A stretch of 64,000 nt of DNA from Calothrix sp. NIES-2100 (lineage in GTDB: Bacteria; Cyanobacteriota; Cyanobacteriia; Cyanobacteriales; Nostocaceae): NCBI RefSeq assembly GCF_002368195.1, contig NZ_AP018178.1:1124238-1188237 (forward strand), read 5' to 3'. The position numbers and the translations under genes were made by a program. Below the pieces are notes generated by a model that ran no database searches, was not told where the DNA came from, and saw only the letters and a list, made by a program, of their open reading frames with translations. The stretch's first letter is position 1. The number at the start of each line of letters is the position of its first letter. Shown piece after piece: positions 1 through 9,614 of this stretch.

Positions 1-346
1 CCACATGACGCGGGTCAGCAATCGCCACACCTCCCAGTGTTTGTACCCGTTCACCTAGTGCATCAATTAACCCAATTTGTTCGCTGGCGTGTTTGTCGAG
101 TAACAGATGCAGTTGATAAAACGTATGTCCGCGCATCAACCAGTGATGTTTCTTGTAAAGGTGATAGAGAATAATCGTATCTGCCAAAATTTGATTGACT
201 AAAACACAACTTTCGCTGCGGGCACTGGGGTTGAGAACAATTGGCAAATCACGAAGAGTACCATACTGCTGAATTTCATATCCATGTTGATGCAGTAAGG
301 GTTGACTGCCATCGACTTTAGTGATGCCTGTATTTTGAGTCGGCAT
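1..346 (-). CDS. dps: Dps-family ferritin-like protein, partial (3' end outside window)
   Basis: Reading leftward from an ATG at 346 gives about 115 residues with no stop, so the C-terminus lies beyond base 1. The visible part holds the Dps ferroxidase signature: a His-Trp helix (KKHHWLMRG), then FYQLHLLLDKHA, then a conserved acidic patch followed by ERVQTLGG. Dps proteins form 12-mer cages that oxidise and store iron and protect DNA under oxidative stress. An AGGAG sequence about 9 bases upstream of the ATG supports the start. The family is certain; which cyanobacterial Dps subtype it is cannot be told from the fragment. Confidence 0.85.
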   Translation of the reverse strand, partial: MPTQNTGITKVDGSQPLLHQHGYEIQQYGTLRDLPIVLNPSARSESCVLVNQILADTIILYHLYKKHHWLMRGHTFYQLHLLLDKHASEQIGLIDALGERVQTLGGVAIADPRHV

Positions 347-423
347 GATCGGATCTCCTAGAATCAATAATTAAGTCTGTTCTATTTGTATGTACCGAGA
401 AACTGTTTCTCTTAAAATTGGGA

Positions 424-867
424 TTACTTCACAGATGTGCTTGCTGCTTCAATCACGACATCTGGTGCAAAAGCATTAACATAAACCAGAGCTTTCACCT
501 GTGGATTGCCAGCAGCCGCACCCGTAATCACATTTCCACCATAGGAATCTCCGACTACAACAACGGAACCTTTTTGATTATTAATCACCCGCTTCGTTGT
601 TGCCACATCATCAGCAAGCGAGGTGAGGGGAATCTGCACAGCAGTCACTCTATAGCCATCCTGCTCTAACAATGGAATAACGTGTTGCCATGATGTACCG
701 TCAGCATAAGCCCCATGAACGAGAACGATCGCAGGTTTAGAGTTAGACGCTTGAGGTAATTCCTTGGAGGTGGCTGATGTTGGATGCATTGATATGCCAA
801 CGACAACACTTAATGCAAATAACCATAGCAACAATTTTTGAACTTTTTTCCCTGTAAAAACCATCAT
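424..867 (-). CDS. Truncated secreted alpha/beta hydrolase
   Basis: The 147-residue product begins with a signal peptide (hydrophobic stretch about residues 10-30 ending near TSATSKE), followed by the start of an alpha/beta hydrolase fold: an oxyanion-type VLVHGAYADG strand-loop and the nucleophile elbow GDSYGG with its Ser at about residue 109. Family members run to about 230-280 residues. Here the protein stops shortly after the nucleophile strand, so the acid and histidine of the triad are missing and it is probably inactive. Its 5' half and upstream region are repeated in the next gene (1025-1627). It could be a decayed gene that still has a translation start. Confidence 0.6.
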   Translation of the reverse strand: MMVFTGKKVQKLLLWLFALSVVVGISMHPTSATSKELPQASNSKPAIVLVHGAYADGTSWQHVIPLLEQDGYRVTAVQIPLTSLADDVATTKRVINNQKGSVVVVGDSYGGNVITGAAAGNPQVKALVYVNAFAPDVVIEAASTSVK

Positions 868-985
868 GGCGATCGCCTCTGTATTCTTGCTAAATTGCTG
901 AAATCTCTGGTTCTTGTTGTCCGTATAGAAGTTATGAAATACTCCCCGCTGAAATACTTCTTAAGATAAGCATCAAAAAGCTTAA
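691..985. repeat. Direct repeat copy A (hydrolase 5' end and promoter)
   Basis: About 295 bases, from TGATGTACCGTCAGCA onward, match 1451-1745 at a constant offset of 760 bases with scattered substitutions. The repeat covers the N-terminal coding part and upstream region of the hydrolase gene. Confidence 0.85.
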
Positions 986-1024
986 TTATTACAAAGAGTG
1001 GAAGAAGAAAGAAAAACGTCTTCT

Positions 1025-1627
1025 CTAAGGGAGATCTCCGGGCGCACCCAGAATTTCGTCGCCAATTTCGCTAGAGATGCGATTCAACAATTCCATGTCA
1101 GGTGCCTCATTCTGGTTTTGCGTCCCTGTTGCTTCAATAAAGTGAGCAAAGGCACTGGGCGAAGCAACGACTAACCCGCGAGCTGGCTGGTCACTGAGTG
1201 CAGCGACAACATGGGGTGTGCCCATCGGAATGAAGGCACTTTCACCTGCGCCTAGCACAACTTTATTCTTACCAACCCAGACAGTGAACTCTCCTTCCAA
1301 CACATAAAGTTGTTCTGAATAGCGTGTATGGCGATGGGGTGGAGTCTGGGCACCAGGAGGGAAATAGCCCTCAACCAGGTCATATTTACCATCAGTTGTG
1401 GTGTGATCGGCGACGATGGTAAGGTAGTTATTAAGAAGCCAAAATGATTTTGATGTACCGTCAGCAAAAGCCCCATGACCGATAACGAGCGCTCTTTTAG
1501 AGTTGGAGGCTTGAGGTAATTCCTTGGCGGTAGCTGATGTTGGATGCATTAATATCCCAACGACAGCACTTAATGCAAGTAACCACAGTAACAATCTTTG
1601 AACTTTTTTCCATGTAAAAACTATCAT
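1025..1627 (-). CDS. Chimeric protein: hydrolase signal region fused to a cupin domain
   Basis: The first about 60 of 200 residues (signal peptide, then SKRALVIGHGAFADGTS) are a diverged copy of the N-terminus of the 424-867 hydrolase. The sequence then switches abruptly to a single-domain cupin: the metal-binding HRH motif after PPGAQTPP, an EQLYVLEGE strand, a GAGESAFIPMGTPH motif, and a C-terminal tail. Cupins of this size bind a metal through His residues and may be isomerases, dioxygenases or sensors; no specific reaction can be assigned. The junction lies at the DGTS codons, exactly where the 691-985/1451-1745 repeat ends. The gene thus seems to have formed by duplication and recombination, giving the cupin a secretion signal and a promoter. 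Confidence 0.65.
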   Translation of the reverse strand: MIVFTWKKVQRLLLWLLALSAVVGILMHPTSATAKELPQASNSKRALVIGHGAFADGTSKSFWLLNNYLTIVADHTTTDGKYDLVEGYFPPGAQTPPHRHTRYSEQLYVLEGEFTVWVGKNKVVLGAGESAFIPMGTPHVVAALSDQPARGLVVASPSAFAHFIEATGTQNQNEAPDMELLNRISSEIGDEILGAPGDLP

Positions 1628-1745
1628 TGCGATCGCCTCTGTATTCTTTCTAAATTGCTGAAATCTTTGGTTGTTGTTGTCGGTATAGAAGTTATGAAAT
1701 ACTCCCCGCTGAAATACTTGTTGGGATAAGCATCAAAACCTTAAT
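1451..1745. repeat. Direct repeat copy B (promoter and signal peptide of the cupin chimera)
   Basis: Diverged copy of 691-985. It ends beside a short heptamer repeat (ATTACGA units, about 1744-1767) of the kind common between genes in Nostocales. Confidence 0.85.
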
Positions 1746-1770
1746 TACGAATTACGAATTACGAATTATT

Positions 1771-2352
1771 TTAATCATTTGCAGCAACAACGGCTGCCAT
1801 TATCTGCTCAACAGTCCAGCGCTCAAGATAGCGAATTCCATTAATAAACAAAGCGGGTGCAACCTCAACTCCACTTCGCAGTCCACCTTCGATATCCGCA
1901 TTGATGCGATCGACATGCACACCTCTGGATAAATCCTGTAAAAATTGAGAAATATCAAGTCCTAAACGATTGGCGTACTCCACTAGATAGCCATTTCCCA
2001 ATTCCTGTTGATGGATAAACAGCATCTCATGCATTTGCCAAAACTGCCCTTGAGCCGCAGCGGCTTCCGCAGCTTCCGCTGCCCGTTTAGCATGTAGATG
2101 AATCTGTATCTGAGGAAAATGACGGAAGATAAAACCTAAATTGTTTTCTCCAAACGAAACCTGCAATTGCTGCCCGGCAACTTTAATCAATCGATAGACG
2201 TTGGCACTTTGAAAACATTCATAATCTCCATACATGACGAAGACTACAGCAGCATTCAGTACACCTTGGATGTGATCCTGGGTTGAAGGCGGAACGAATA
2301 AGGAAATATAATTATCACGGTCGTAAGTCATGTTTCGGTTTGTATTAAGCAA
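1771..2352 (-). CDS. DsbA-family thioredoxin-fold protein lacking the second active-site cysteine
   Basis: The 193-residue protein has the pattern of the DsbA/thioredoxin_4 family: a strand VFVMYGDYEC at the active site, a helical insertion (AKRAAEAAEAAAAQGQFWQMHEMLF), and a C-terminal VEVAPALFINGIRY strand with the conserved cis-Pro. The usual CPYC is replaced by C-F-Q-S, leaving one cysteine. A dithiol redox reaction is therefore unlikely; a monothiol, glutathione-linked or chaperone-like role is possible. There is no signal peptide, so it is probably cytoplasmic. Close homologues often sit alone in cyanobacterial genomes. The fold call is firm; the function is open. Confidence 0.75.
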   Translation of the reverse strand: MLNTNRNMTYDRDNYISLFVPPSTQDHIQGVLNAAVVFVMYGDYECFQSANVYRLIKVAGQQLQVSFGENNLGFIFRHFPQIQIHLHAKRAAEAAEAAAAQGQFWQMHEMLFIHQQELGNGYLVEYANRLGLDISQFLQDLSRGVHVDRINADIEGGLRSGVEVAPALFINGIRYLERWTVEQIMAAVVAAND

Positions 2353-2537
2353 ACTTCAGCCTTACAACCCAACTGCGCTAACGTTGCTATGGATTTAATA
2401 TAGACAATTGGCCCTTTGTTGTCGTCCACTCTGGGTTGACATTTTTGTACAATCGAGTGATGGATGAACCTGTCCATCTCGCAGTGGAAGGTTGTCTCCA
2501 ACTAAAGTTGGAATTTGGATACCAACTTCAGTACAGC

Positions 2538-3167
2538 TTATAAATTGACAATCCCACGCTTAACAGCAGTAATCACGGCTTGTGTGCGATCCCTCACGCC
2601 CAATTTGCTCAAAATCCGATTTATATGCGATTTGACGGTACTTTCACCAATAATCAAAGCAGTACCAATTTCTTGATTACCCATTCCTTGTGCCATCAAA
2701 TGCAGCACTTCCAACTCTCGTTCACTGAGTTCTGGATTGCTCATTCGCTGCAATAATTTTGCGCCCACTTCTGGCGGAATGTATTTCTGACCATTATGAA
2801 TGGCGCGAATCGCATTCAAAAGCTCGCCAACTTTAGCATCCTTAAGCAGATAGCCTTGAGCGCCCGCCTGCAAGCCGCGATAGATATCTTCATCGCCATC
2901 GTAGGTTGTGAGTACGGCGATCCGAGCCTGCTTAAATTCAGCACAAATCGCCATAATGGCTTCAACACCTTCCATTTGGGGCATTCGTAAATCCATTAGT
3001 GTGACATCAGGTTGGTGTTCTCGAAACGCGGCGATCGCCTGCTGCCCATCTTCTGCTTGAGCAATCACCGTCATCTCTGGATCGCGGTTAATGATGGTTG
3101 CTAGACCCTTTCTGACTATGGCATGGTCATCAACAATCAGCACCCGAATCGTAGTGGATTGGCTCAT
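2538..3167 (-). CDS. NarL/FixJ-type response regulator
   Basis: The product (209 residues from the preferred start) has an N-terminal receiver domain with the DD acidic pair (VLIVDDHAIVRKG), the phospho-acceptor Asp in DVTLMDLRMP and the Lys of LLKDAKV. A LuxR-type helix-turn-helix follows (SERELEVLHLMAQGMGNQEI, then ESTVKSHINRILSKLGV). The reading frame is open to 3197, but the ATG at 3167 is preceded by GAGTGAGG at good spacing and makes the normal family N-terminus, so it is preferred. It lies 7 bases after the stop of the giant histidine kinase, whose HisKA_3 dimerisation domain is the type that pairs with NarL-like regulators. The two almost certainly form one operon and one signalling pair. 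Confidence 0.9.
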   Translation of the reverse strand: MSQSTTIRVLIVDDHAIVRKGLATIINRDPEMTVIAQAEDGQQAIAAFREHQPDVTLMDLRMPQMEGVEAIMAICAEFKQARIAVLTTYDGDEDIYRGLQAGAQGYLLKDAKVGELLNAIRAIHNGQKYIPPEVGAKLLQRMSNPELSERELEVLHLMAQGMGNQEIGTALIIGESTVKSHINRILSKLGVRDRTQAVITAVKRGIVNL

Positions 3168-3174
3168 CGTAACC

Positions 3175-6100
3175 TCACTCTCGATTGATAGTGACAATAA
3201 TTTCTGTTCCTTGACCTGGTTGGCTTTGAATTATTAGTTGTGCGCCAATGCGCTCTGCTCGTTCGCTCATTCCTAATAAGCCAAACCCACCGCTCAAAGG
3301 AATGCTACCTACTCCAAAGCCCCTGCCATCGTCTTTAACCCGTAAGGTACACTGTGTCTCGCTGTACACTAACTCAACCAAAATTTCGCCAGCATTTGCG
3401 TATTTAATCGCATTGGTTAATGCTTCCTGCCCAATTCTGAGTAAGTTATTCTCCACTTCGGTTGGTAAGGAATATGCTGTACCCTGAGTTTGGCAAATCA
3501 GATCTGTGTCAGTCGTCGATCGCATTTGAGCCACAATCCGATGCAGGGCACTCTCTAAATTACCTTCTTCTAATAGCTGCGGACGGAGTGCTGATACGGA
3601 TCGCCGTGCCCCTGCCAGCCCAGCGCGTGCTAGTTCCTCAATCATTTCCAGATGTACTTGGGTTGCTTGTGGGTCATCCGCCAGCACTTGTGTTACTGCT
3701 CCAACTTGAAGCAGAATACCTGTAAAAGATTGAGCTAGTGTATCATGAATTTCTCGCGCCATCCGGTTGCGTTCTTCCAGAATTGAGGCGTGTTCGGCTC
3801 GTTTGCGATCGCTAATGTCTGTGATGAGATTGTAGAAGCCTCTCACTTGAGCATTGTCATCGAAATCAGGGATCAAGGTCGCGCTGATGCACCGCTTACC
3901 AAGCGGAAAAGGGATTTCTGCCTCCAGGGATACAGTTTGCCCTTCAAACACCTGATTAATATACGGTTCAACTCGTTGATAAACCGCCTCACCGAGAAGT
4001 TGGCGAACAGGGTTGCCCAGAATTTCATTGCAGCTACGGTTAAACCAAACCTCATAGGTACGGTTGATGAATTGATAACACCGATTACCATCTACATAGC
4101 TGATGAGAACTGGTAGAGCGTCGGCAATCAGTCGTAATTCCTGTTCTCGCTCGCGCACTGCTGCTTCGCTTTTCTGTAAAGCCGTCGTTCGTTGGGCTAC
4201 CTGTTGCTCTAATGTGCGGTTGTAGTCGGCTAGAAGTTTCTCTGCTTGTTTGCGCTCAGTGATATCTTGAAAGGCTACAATCGCATAAGCTACCTTGCCC
4301 TGTTCGTCAAAGATTGGAGTGCCCCATACCTCAATGGGAATGGTGGCGCTATTTTGGCGAATTTCCATGTCATCAACGGTGGTGCGTTCGCCGCCCAATG
4401 CCCGGATGGCTGGCAGTTTTTCAGTGGGATAGATTCGATCTGTTCCCGTCACATAAAATTGATAAGCCTCTGAGATTTGCTCCGGCGGCACGGCAGGATC
4501 AATCCCCTTGCCCATGAGTTGAATGCCCCGCTGATTGGCATAGTAAGAACGACCAGTTGCATCAATGATGCCAATTCCTACCGGAACTGCTTCTAGAAAT
4601 TGAGTCATCCTGCTTTCGCTTGCCCGAAGCTTTGCATAGAGTTTGGCATTTTCGATCGCGATCGCTGCCTGAGTAGATAGAAGATTCAAAACTTGCGTTC
4701 GCTCCGGTGTAAATGCCCCAGTTGCTAACTGATTTTCTAAATACAAAACACCGATGAGCTTGCTTTTATTGAGCAGCGGTAAACAAAAGACTGATTGAGT
4801 CTGGTGGTGTTGAATATAGGAATCATTGATAAAATTACCTTCACGAGTAGCATCATTGAGAATGACCGACTCATGAGTCCGAATCACATAATGAATGATC
4901 GATTCAGGTAAACGATTTGCGATCAAAGTCGATTGCAGCACTTGGGTTGCACAGACTTGTACACCCTCAGTGATTTCACAGGTCGCTTCGATCATCCATT
5001 CTCCTGCGTTTTCTAAAAGCAGACATCCGGTTTGCGCTCCAGCATTTTCAATGAGGATCTGCATTAACGAACTGAGCAACTGCTCCAGTTCAATCTTACT
5101 GGAAATTGCTTGAGCTGCTTTCATCACTGTCGCTAAATCGAGAGCAGTATGTGAGGTATTTGAGGTGGTTCCCGTTGTGCTGTGAACTGATGTAGAAACT
5201 GCGTTGGATGGCTGAGGAAACAGTTGAGGATAACGAGTCTCTAAATCTTTAACCTTTGCCGTTGCGCCCCACCGTTCATAGCAGTAGTGAGCTTCCTTCA
5301 GATATATCTGGGCAAATTTTTCCAACCCTCGCGCCAGATAATGTTTAGCAGCTAATTCGTAAGCTAAGGCTTCTTCCTGAATATATCCGTTTTCTCTAGC
5401 TCCTGCGATCGCTTGTTCGTATAATTTTTCTGCCTCAATCAACTGACCTAAAACTCGCGCTTTTTCTGCCTCGACTAAATGATATTTATGTAGAAAATTC
5501 ATCGGCGCATAACGCGCCCATTTGTGCATTTTTTCCTGGTTGCTACTCACGTTAACGAGCAATGCTTTTTTTTCTGAATCAGGAACAGATGAATAAATTG
5601 CTAGTCGTACCAAAGAGTCGTAAAAGCAGAACAGTGGCATCGTTACTTGCCCTGGCGCACCTTTGAGATACCCTTGGGCCGCATTTGCATTCTTTAACGC
5701 TTGAGTAAACTGCCCAAATAGATAGCAGAGGATCAGCTTGTTGATATAGAAATATTGAAATCCCAGAGAATCATTGTTTGCTAAATAGCGGTTCAATCCC
5801 TGTTGCTCATTGTAAGCAACGCCTTGTAAACAGCAGGGGTTATTAACCTGTCCTTGTAAGTTAAGCACTGCCTGCCAAAAGATTTGATGGTAATTTAAGC
5901 AAGTTTCCTGCTTCAATTGGGCGATCGCATGGCTGTAATTCTCCATCTCCTGTTCTAATTCTGTCAGTTCTAATCCACTGAAATATAAATACTCACATTT
6001 TTGGTAAGCCGCTAAACCTGCAAATCCGAAATCTCCGGTTTCTACTCCGCTGGAGTAACTTTCCTGCAATAAGGATACAATCTCCCTAAAATGAGACTTG

Positions 6101-9100
6101 CCAAAGCTGATGCCTTCCGCAACAATTAGAAAAGTTTTGCATTTAAGTTCTTGGGCATTCAGCCGTTTCACAAGGTTGAGGGCGAGTTGACCTAACTGAT
6201 TAGCTTTCTCTACATCCTGAGTTGCTGCGGTGATCACGACTCCATAACAAGAATAGGCAACCGCAGAAGTGGGTGCATTGCCATATTGAATCGATAACTT
6301 GACTTGCTCACATGCCATCAGCCAAAACAGTGCAGGTGCAGCCTGAAAGGCAGGAGAAGCGATATTTGAAATAATCCGCATGGCTGCCAATCTACTGGCA
6401 TCTGTCATTAAAGGTAAATGCACCAAATCTTGAATATTCCTTCCTTGCAGAACTTCTTCTGTTTCTTTTAATGCTTGTTGGATCTGCAATTCTGTAGGTG
6501 ATTCTGGCAGGTTCAGCCCTAGTTTTGCCAACACTTGCAACCCGACTTTAATCGCGTCTAACTTGTGAGTTTGTGCTACATAAGTTTTGATTGTGACCTC
6601 ATAAACTTTCACTTGATCTAAAATGGTTCTGGCTTCTTGCAGAACAATAGCAACCCATTGCTCCATCGCCAGAAAGTCACCGGATAGATAGGCAGTTTCT
6701 GCGGCTTCTTCATGGAGAATCAAACTGAGGTCATACTGCTGTTGCCAACTATCGGTTGCGAGTAACTCGATGCCTGCGATCGCATACTTCAAAGCCGCAC
6801 TATAGGCAGTAGCCGCTTTGGCTTTTTGGGCTGCCATTAAGTTGAGTCTGGCAATGCTGTTTCGTTCCTGCCCAAAGACGAGAGCGATCGCTAAATTGAG
6901 ATGATCGACAATTTCAAACAGCCGCTCTGATAACTCCTCTGGCAAAGTTTTTTCGAGGAGATTGCGACCGATTTGCAGATGAACCACCTGTTTGTGCGAT
7001 TCATCGATTAGGGCATAAGCAGCTTGCTGGACGCGATCGTGCAAGAACTTATACTCTTGAATTAACAAGTTTTCATCTAATTCAGATAGTGGTTGAATTA
7101 ATCCAACTTGTATGGCTGCTAGTAAATCTTGAAAAACTGTTTCAGGTGGTTTATCACAAACAATAGATAAAGTATCTAAATTAAATTCAGCACCGATACA
7201 AGCTGCTAATTGGAGAATTTGCTGTGTGTTTTCTGGTAATTTATTTAACTGGATCAGTAGCAACTCCACCACATTATCGGTAATATCCTGGGCTTGAATA
7301 TCAGCTATGTTCCATTGCCAGCATAAATGTTCAGCATCAAATGTCAGCAGATTTTCGCTATACAACATTCTCAAAAATTCATTGACAAAGAACGGATTGC
7401 CCTCAGTTTTACGCAAAACTAACTCAGCTAAAGGACGAACGATGTCTGCATTCCGATGCAGCGTCTCGGTAATCAACTGATTCAACGGCAAGAGCGTTAA
7501 GGGTGCTAAAATAATTTCCTGAAGTACTACCCCTTGTTTTCGCAGTCTCTCTAGCATTAATGCTAATGGATGCGTTGGCTTTACTTCATTATCTCGATAA
7601 GCCCCAATCAAAAATAGTGATTGGGCTTGCTCATCCAGCAGCATCAACTCAATTAAATTCAGCGTTGCTGAGTCTATCCATTGCAAATCATCTAAGAATA
7701 TCGCCAGGGGATGTTTTTTTGAACAAAACACCCGCACAAACTGCCCAAAGATTCGATGAAAGCGATTTTGAGCTTCAGTTGCTCCAACGGATGGTACGGG
7801 CGACTGCTTGCCGATAATTAATTCAACTTCCGGGATGATATCAATGATGATTTGTCCGTTGCTTCCCAAAGCTGTAAGTAAGAGCGATCGCCACTTTTGC
7901 ACTTGGTAGTCTGGTTCACTGAGCAATTGCCGTACCAATTTTTGCAGGGCAGATGCGATCGCGCTGTAGGGAATATTGCGCTGAAATTGATCGAATTTAC
8001 CAGAGATAAAATAGCCACGCTTTTGGGTGATTGGTTTATAAATTTCCTGTACTAACGCTGATTTGCCAATGCCAGCATAGCCAGATACCAACATCATTTC
8101 AACTTGGAATTTTGGCTTGCCCGTTTGTTGGGTTTGTGAAGTTGTTTCTGAATTATTTGGTAAAGCAGCAACGGGATTTGACTCTGGACACGCTACACGA
8201 TCAAACGCCGCCAGTAACATTGCAACTTCCTTTTCCCGTCCATAAAGTTTTTGGGGAATTTGAAAGCGATCGCAAACGTCTTGAAACCCAAGTTGAATGC
8301 TAGAGATTTGACCGATTTGTGCTAATTGTTCAGCACAGATTTCTAAATCCGCTTTGATACCCCAAGCACTTTGATAGCGATTTTCAGCATTTTTCGCCAT
8401 CAGTTTGAGAATGATATCTGAAACTGGCTTGGGAATAGTTGTATTTATTTCATTAGGCGCAATTGGATGTTTGGCAATATGACAATGGACTAGCTCCAGC
8501 ACATCTGTGGTGGGAAATGGGAGTTGTCCAGTGAGCAGTTCGTAAAATGTCACACCAAGGGAGTAAAAATCGGTGCGGTAATCGAGTAAACGGTTCATCC
8601 GCCCGGTTTGCTCTGGAGATAGGTATGCGAGTGTCCCTTCTAAAACATGAGGACTTTTGAAAGTCGGATTCGTGCGGTTAAATTGGGTGGCAATTCCAAA
8701 GTCAATAATTTTGACAACACCAGTATCCAGATTGAGAACTATGTTTCCAGGGTTGATATCTTTATGAATGACATTGGCTGCGTGGATTCTGCCTAGAATA
8801 TCGGTGAGGGCGATCACAAGACTTAAAAATTGGGATAAAGGCATCGGGCAGAAAATATCTGGACGCTTGTGCATCCATTGCTCTAAGGACTTTCCTCCAA
8901 AATCTTCTAAGAGAATCACCAGAGTGCGTTGATAATCCTGCTGGTTGTATGCCTTGATAACTCCTTCCAGATTGAGGGAACGGGTAATTTTATATTCCTG
9001 TCTGTAGCGAGTCAGTTCTTGGAAAGTGGGATAATCAAGCTTTAGCATTTTAACGATGATCCCTACCCCATCGTCTCTCATGCCTCGATACACTAGAGAA

Positions 9101-9183
9101 TTAGAACTTTCGTATATCTTGTCTTGGATGGCGATACCAGGTAGAGAAATCATAAAGCAACGCTTGAGAGTATTATCTGGCAT
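3175..9183 (-). CDS. Giant Ser/Thr kinase - AAA ATPase - GAF - PAS - histidine kinase
   Basis: A 2002-residue multidomain sensor. In order: a protein kinase domain (about 15-275; HKDINPGNIVLN catalytic loop near 145, then DFGIA); an AAA_16-type ATPase (P-loop GYAGIGKSA near 370, LAIFLDDLQWID Walker B); a long TPR-like helical region (about 700-1300); a GAF domain (about 1350-1515); two PAS domains (about 1525-1645 and 1685-1800); a HisKA_3 phospho-acceptor (NRMAREIHDTLAQ near 1807); and a HATPase domain ending at 2002. This layout is typical of large cyanobacterial and myxobacterial sensors that may combine Ser/Thr and His phosphorylation. The ligand is unknown. The response regulator follows immediately. 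The ATG at 9183 has GAGGT very close upstream; an internal ATG at 9153 is an alternative start. Confidence 0.9.
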   Translation of the reverse strand: MPDNTLKRCFMISLPGIAIQDKIYESSNSLVYRGMRDDGVGIIVKMLKLDYPTFQELTRYRQEYKITRSLNLEGVIKAYNQQDYQRTLVILLEDFGGKSLEQWMHKRPDIFCPMPLSQFLSLVIALTDILGRIHAANVIHKDINPGNIVLNLDTGVVKIIDFGIATQFNRTNPTFKSPHVLEGTLAYLSPEQTGRMNRLLDYRTDFYSLGVTFYELLTGQLPFPTTDVLELVHCHIAKHPIAPNEINTTIPKPVSDIILKLMAKNAENRYQSAWGIKADLEICAEQLAQIGQISSIQLGFQDVCDRFQIPQKLYGREKEVAMLLAAFDRVACPESNPVAALPNNSETTSQTQQTGKPKFQVEMMLVSGYAGIGKSALVQEIYKPITQKRGYFISGKFDQFQRNIPYSAIASALQKLVRQLLSEPDYQVQKWRSLLLTALGSNGQIIIDIIPEVELIIGKQSPVPSVGATEAQNRFHRIFGQFVRVFCSKKHPLAIFLDDLQWIDSATLNLIELMLLDEQAQSLFLIGAYRDNEVKPTHPLALMLERLRKQGVVLQEIILAPLTLLPLNQLITETLHRNADIVRPLAELVLRKTEGNPFFVNEFLRMLYSENLLTFDAEHLCWQWNIADIQAQDITDNVVELLLIQLNKLPENTQQILQLAACIGAEFNLDTLSIVCDKPPETVFQDLLAAIQVGLIQPLSELDENLLIQEYKFLHDRVQQAAYALIDESHKQVVHLQIGRNLLEKTLPEELSERLFEIVDHLNLAIALVFGQERNSIARLNLMAAQKAKAATAYSAALKYAIAGIELLATDSWQQQYDLSLILHEEAAETAYLSGDFLAMEQWVAIVLQEARTILDQVKVYEVTIKTYVAQTHKLDAIKVGLQVLAKLGLNLPESPTELQIQQALKETEEVLQGRNIQDLVHLPLMTDASRLAAMRIISNIASPAFQAAPALFWLMACEQVKLSIQYGNAPTSAVAYSCYGVVITAATQDVEKANQLGQLALNLVKRLNAQELKCKTFLIVAEGISFGKSHFREIVSLLQESYSSGVETGDFGFAGLAAYQKCEYLYFSGLELTELEQEMENYSHAIAQLKQETCLNYHQIFWQAVLNLQGQVNNPCCLQGVAYNEQQGLNRYLANNDSLGFQYFYINKLILCYLFGQFTQALKNANAAQGYLKGAPGQVTMPLFCFYDSLVRLAIYSSVPDSEKKALLVNVSSNQEKMHKWARYAPMNFLHKYHLVEAEKARVLGQLIEAEKLYEQAIAGARENGYIQEEALAYELAAKHYLARGLEKFAQIYLKEAHYCYERWGATAKVKDLETRYPQLFPQPSNAVSTSVHSTTGTTSNTSHTALDLATVMKAAQAISSKIELEQLLSSLMQILIENAGAQTGCLLLENAGEWMIEATCEITEGVQVCATQVLQSTLIANRLPESIIHYVIRTHESVILNDATREGNFINDSYIQHHQTQSVFCLPLLNKSKLIGVLYLENQLATGAFTPERTQVLNLLSTQAAIAIENAKLYAKLRASESRMTQFLEAVPVGIGIIDATGRSYYANQRGIQLMGKGIDPAVPPEQISEAYQFYVTGTDRIYPTEKLPAIRALGGERTTVDDMEIRQNSATIPIEVWGTPIFDEQGKVAYAIVAFQDITERKQAEKLLADYNRTLEQQVAQRTTALQKSEAAVREREQELRLIADALPVLISYVDGNRCYQFINRTYEVWFNRSCNEILGNPVRQLLGEAVYQRVEPYINQVFEGQTVSLEAEIPFPLGKRCISATLIPDFDDNAQVRGFYNLITDISDRKRAEHASILEERNRMAREIHDTLAQSFTGILLQVGAVTQVLADDPQATQVHLEMIEELARAGLAGARRSVSALRPQLLEEGNLESALHRIVAQMRSTTDTDLICQTQGTAYSLPTEVENNLLRIGQEALTNAIKYANAGEILVELVYSETQCTLRVKDDGRGFGVGSIPLSGGFGLLGMSERAERIGAQLIIQSQPGQGTEIIVTINRE

Positions 9184-9614
9184 ACCTCAAACTATACAGC
9201 AATTCTCATTACAATACCGTTGACAATTTACGAGGGTTCAAAGCCTGTAAAAACATGATTAATACGACCTAAAGAGGCAGGGGAAAGTATTTTCAGTAGA
9301 CCGAAAAGTGCTGCTCAAGGGCGATCGCCGATTAGACTTTCCTTATAATGTTGTTCTAAATAACATTTGCTCAATGGAAAACCTCATCACAGTTTTAAAT
9401 CCCCTTAGAATACGGATTTCTTCAGGACAAATCGCACACGGCTGTACCTCAGATCAACCTCAAGATGACATTAAGCCACGACTACGCAAAAGTGTTGCGC
9501 AGCATTACCTACGACAAACCCTTGCTGTAAGCAGAACATAGATTTCATCGAGTAAGTGTTTCTTAGTTTTTTCTTTCTCCAAAACTGAGTGAAGAAGAAA
9601 GTGGGGTAACTGGT
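9184..9614. other. Intergenic stretch without a supported gene
   Basis: A 77-codon open frame at 9308-9541 has no recognisable family, no convincing ribosome site and poor composition. One HIP1 site lies near 9321. Nothing else is evident; it presumably holds the promoter of the sensor kinase at its left edge. Confidence 0.5.

Noticed and set aside
3168..3197. Longer start for the response regulator
   Set aside because: It would overlap the kinase gene; the ATG at 3167 has a good ribosome site and gives the family N-terminus.
9308..9541. 77-codon open frame upstream of the sensor kinase
   Set aside because: No family, no ribosome site and no coding character.
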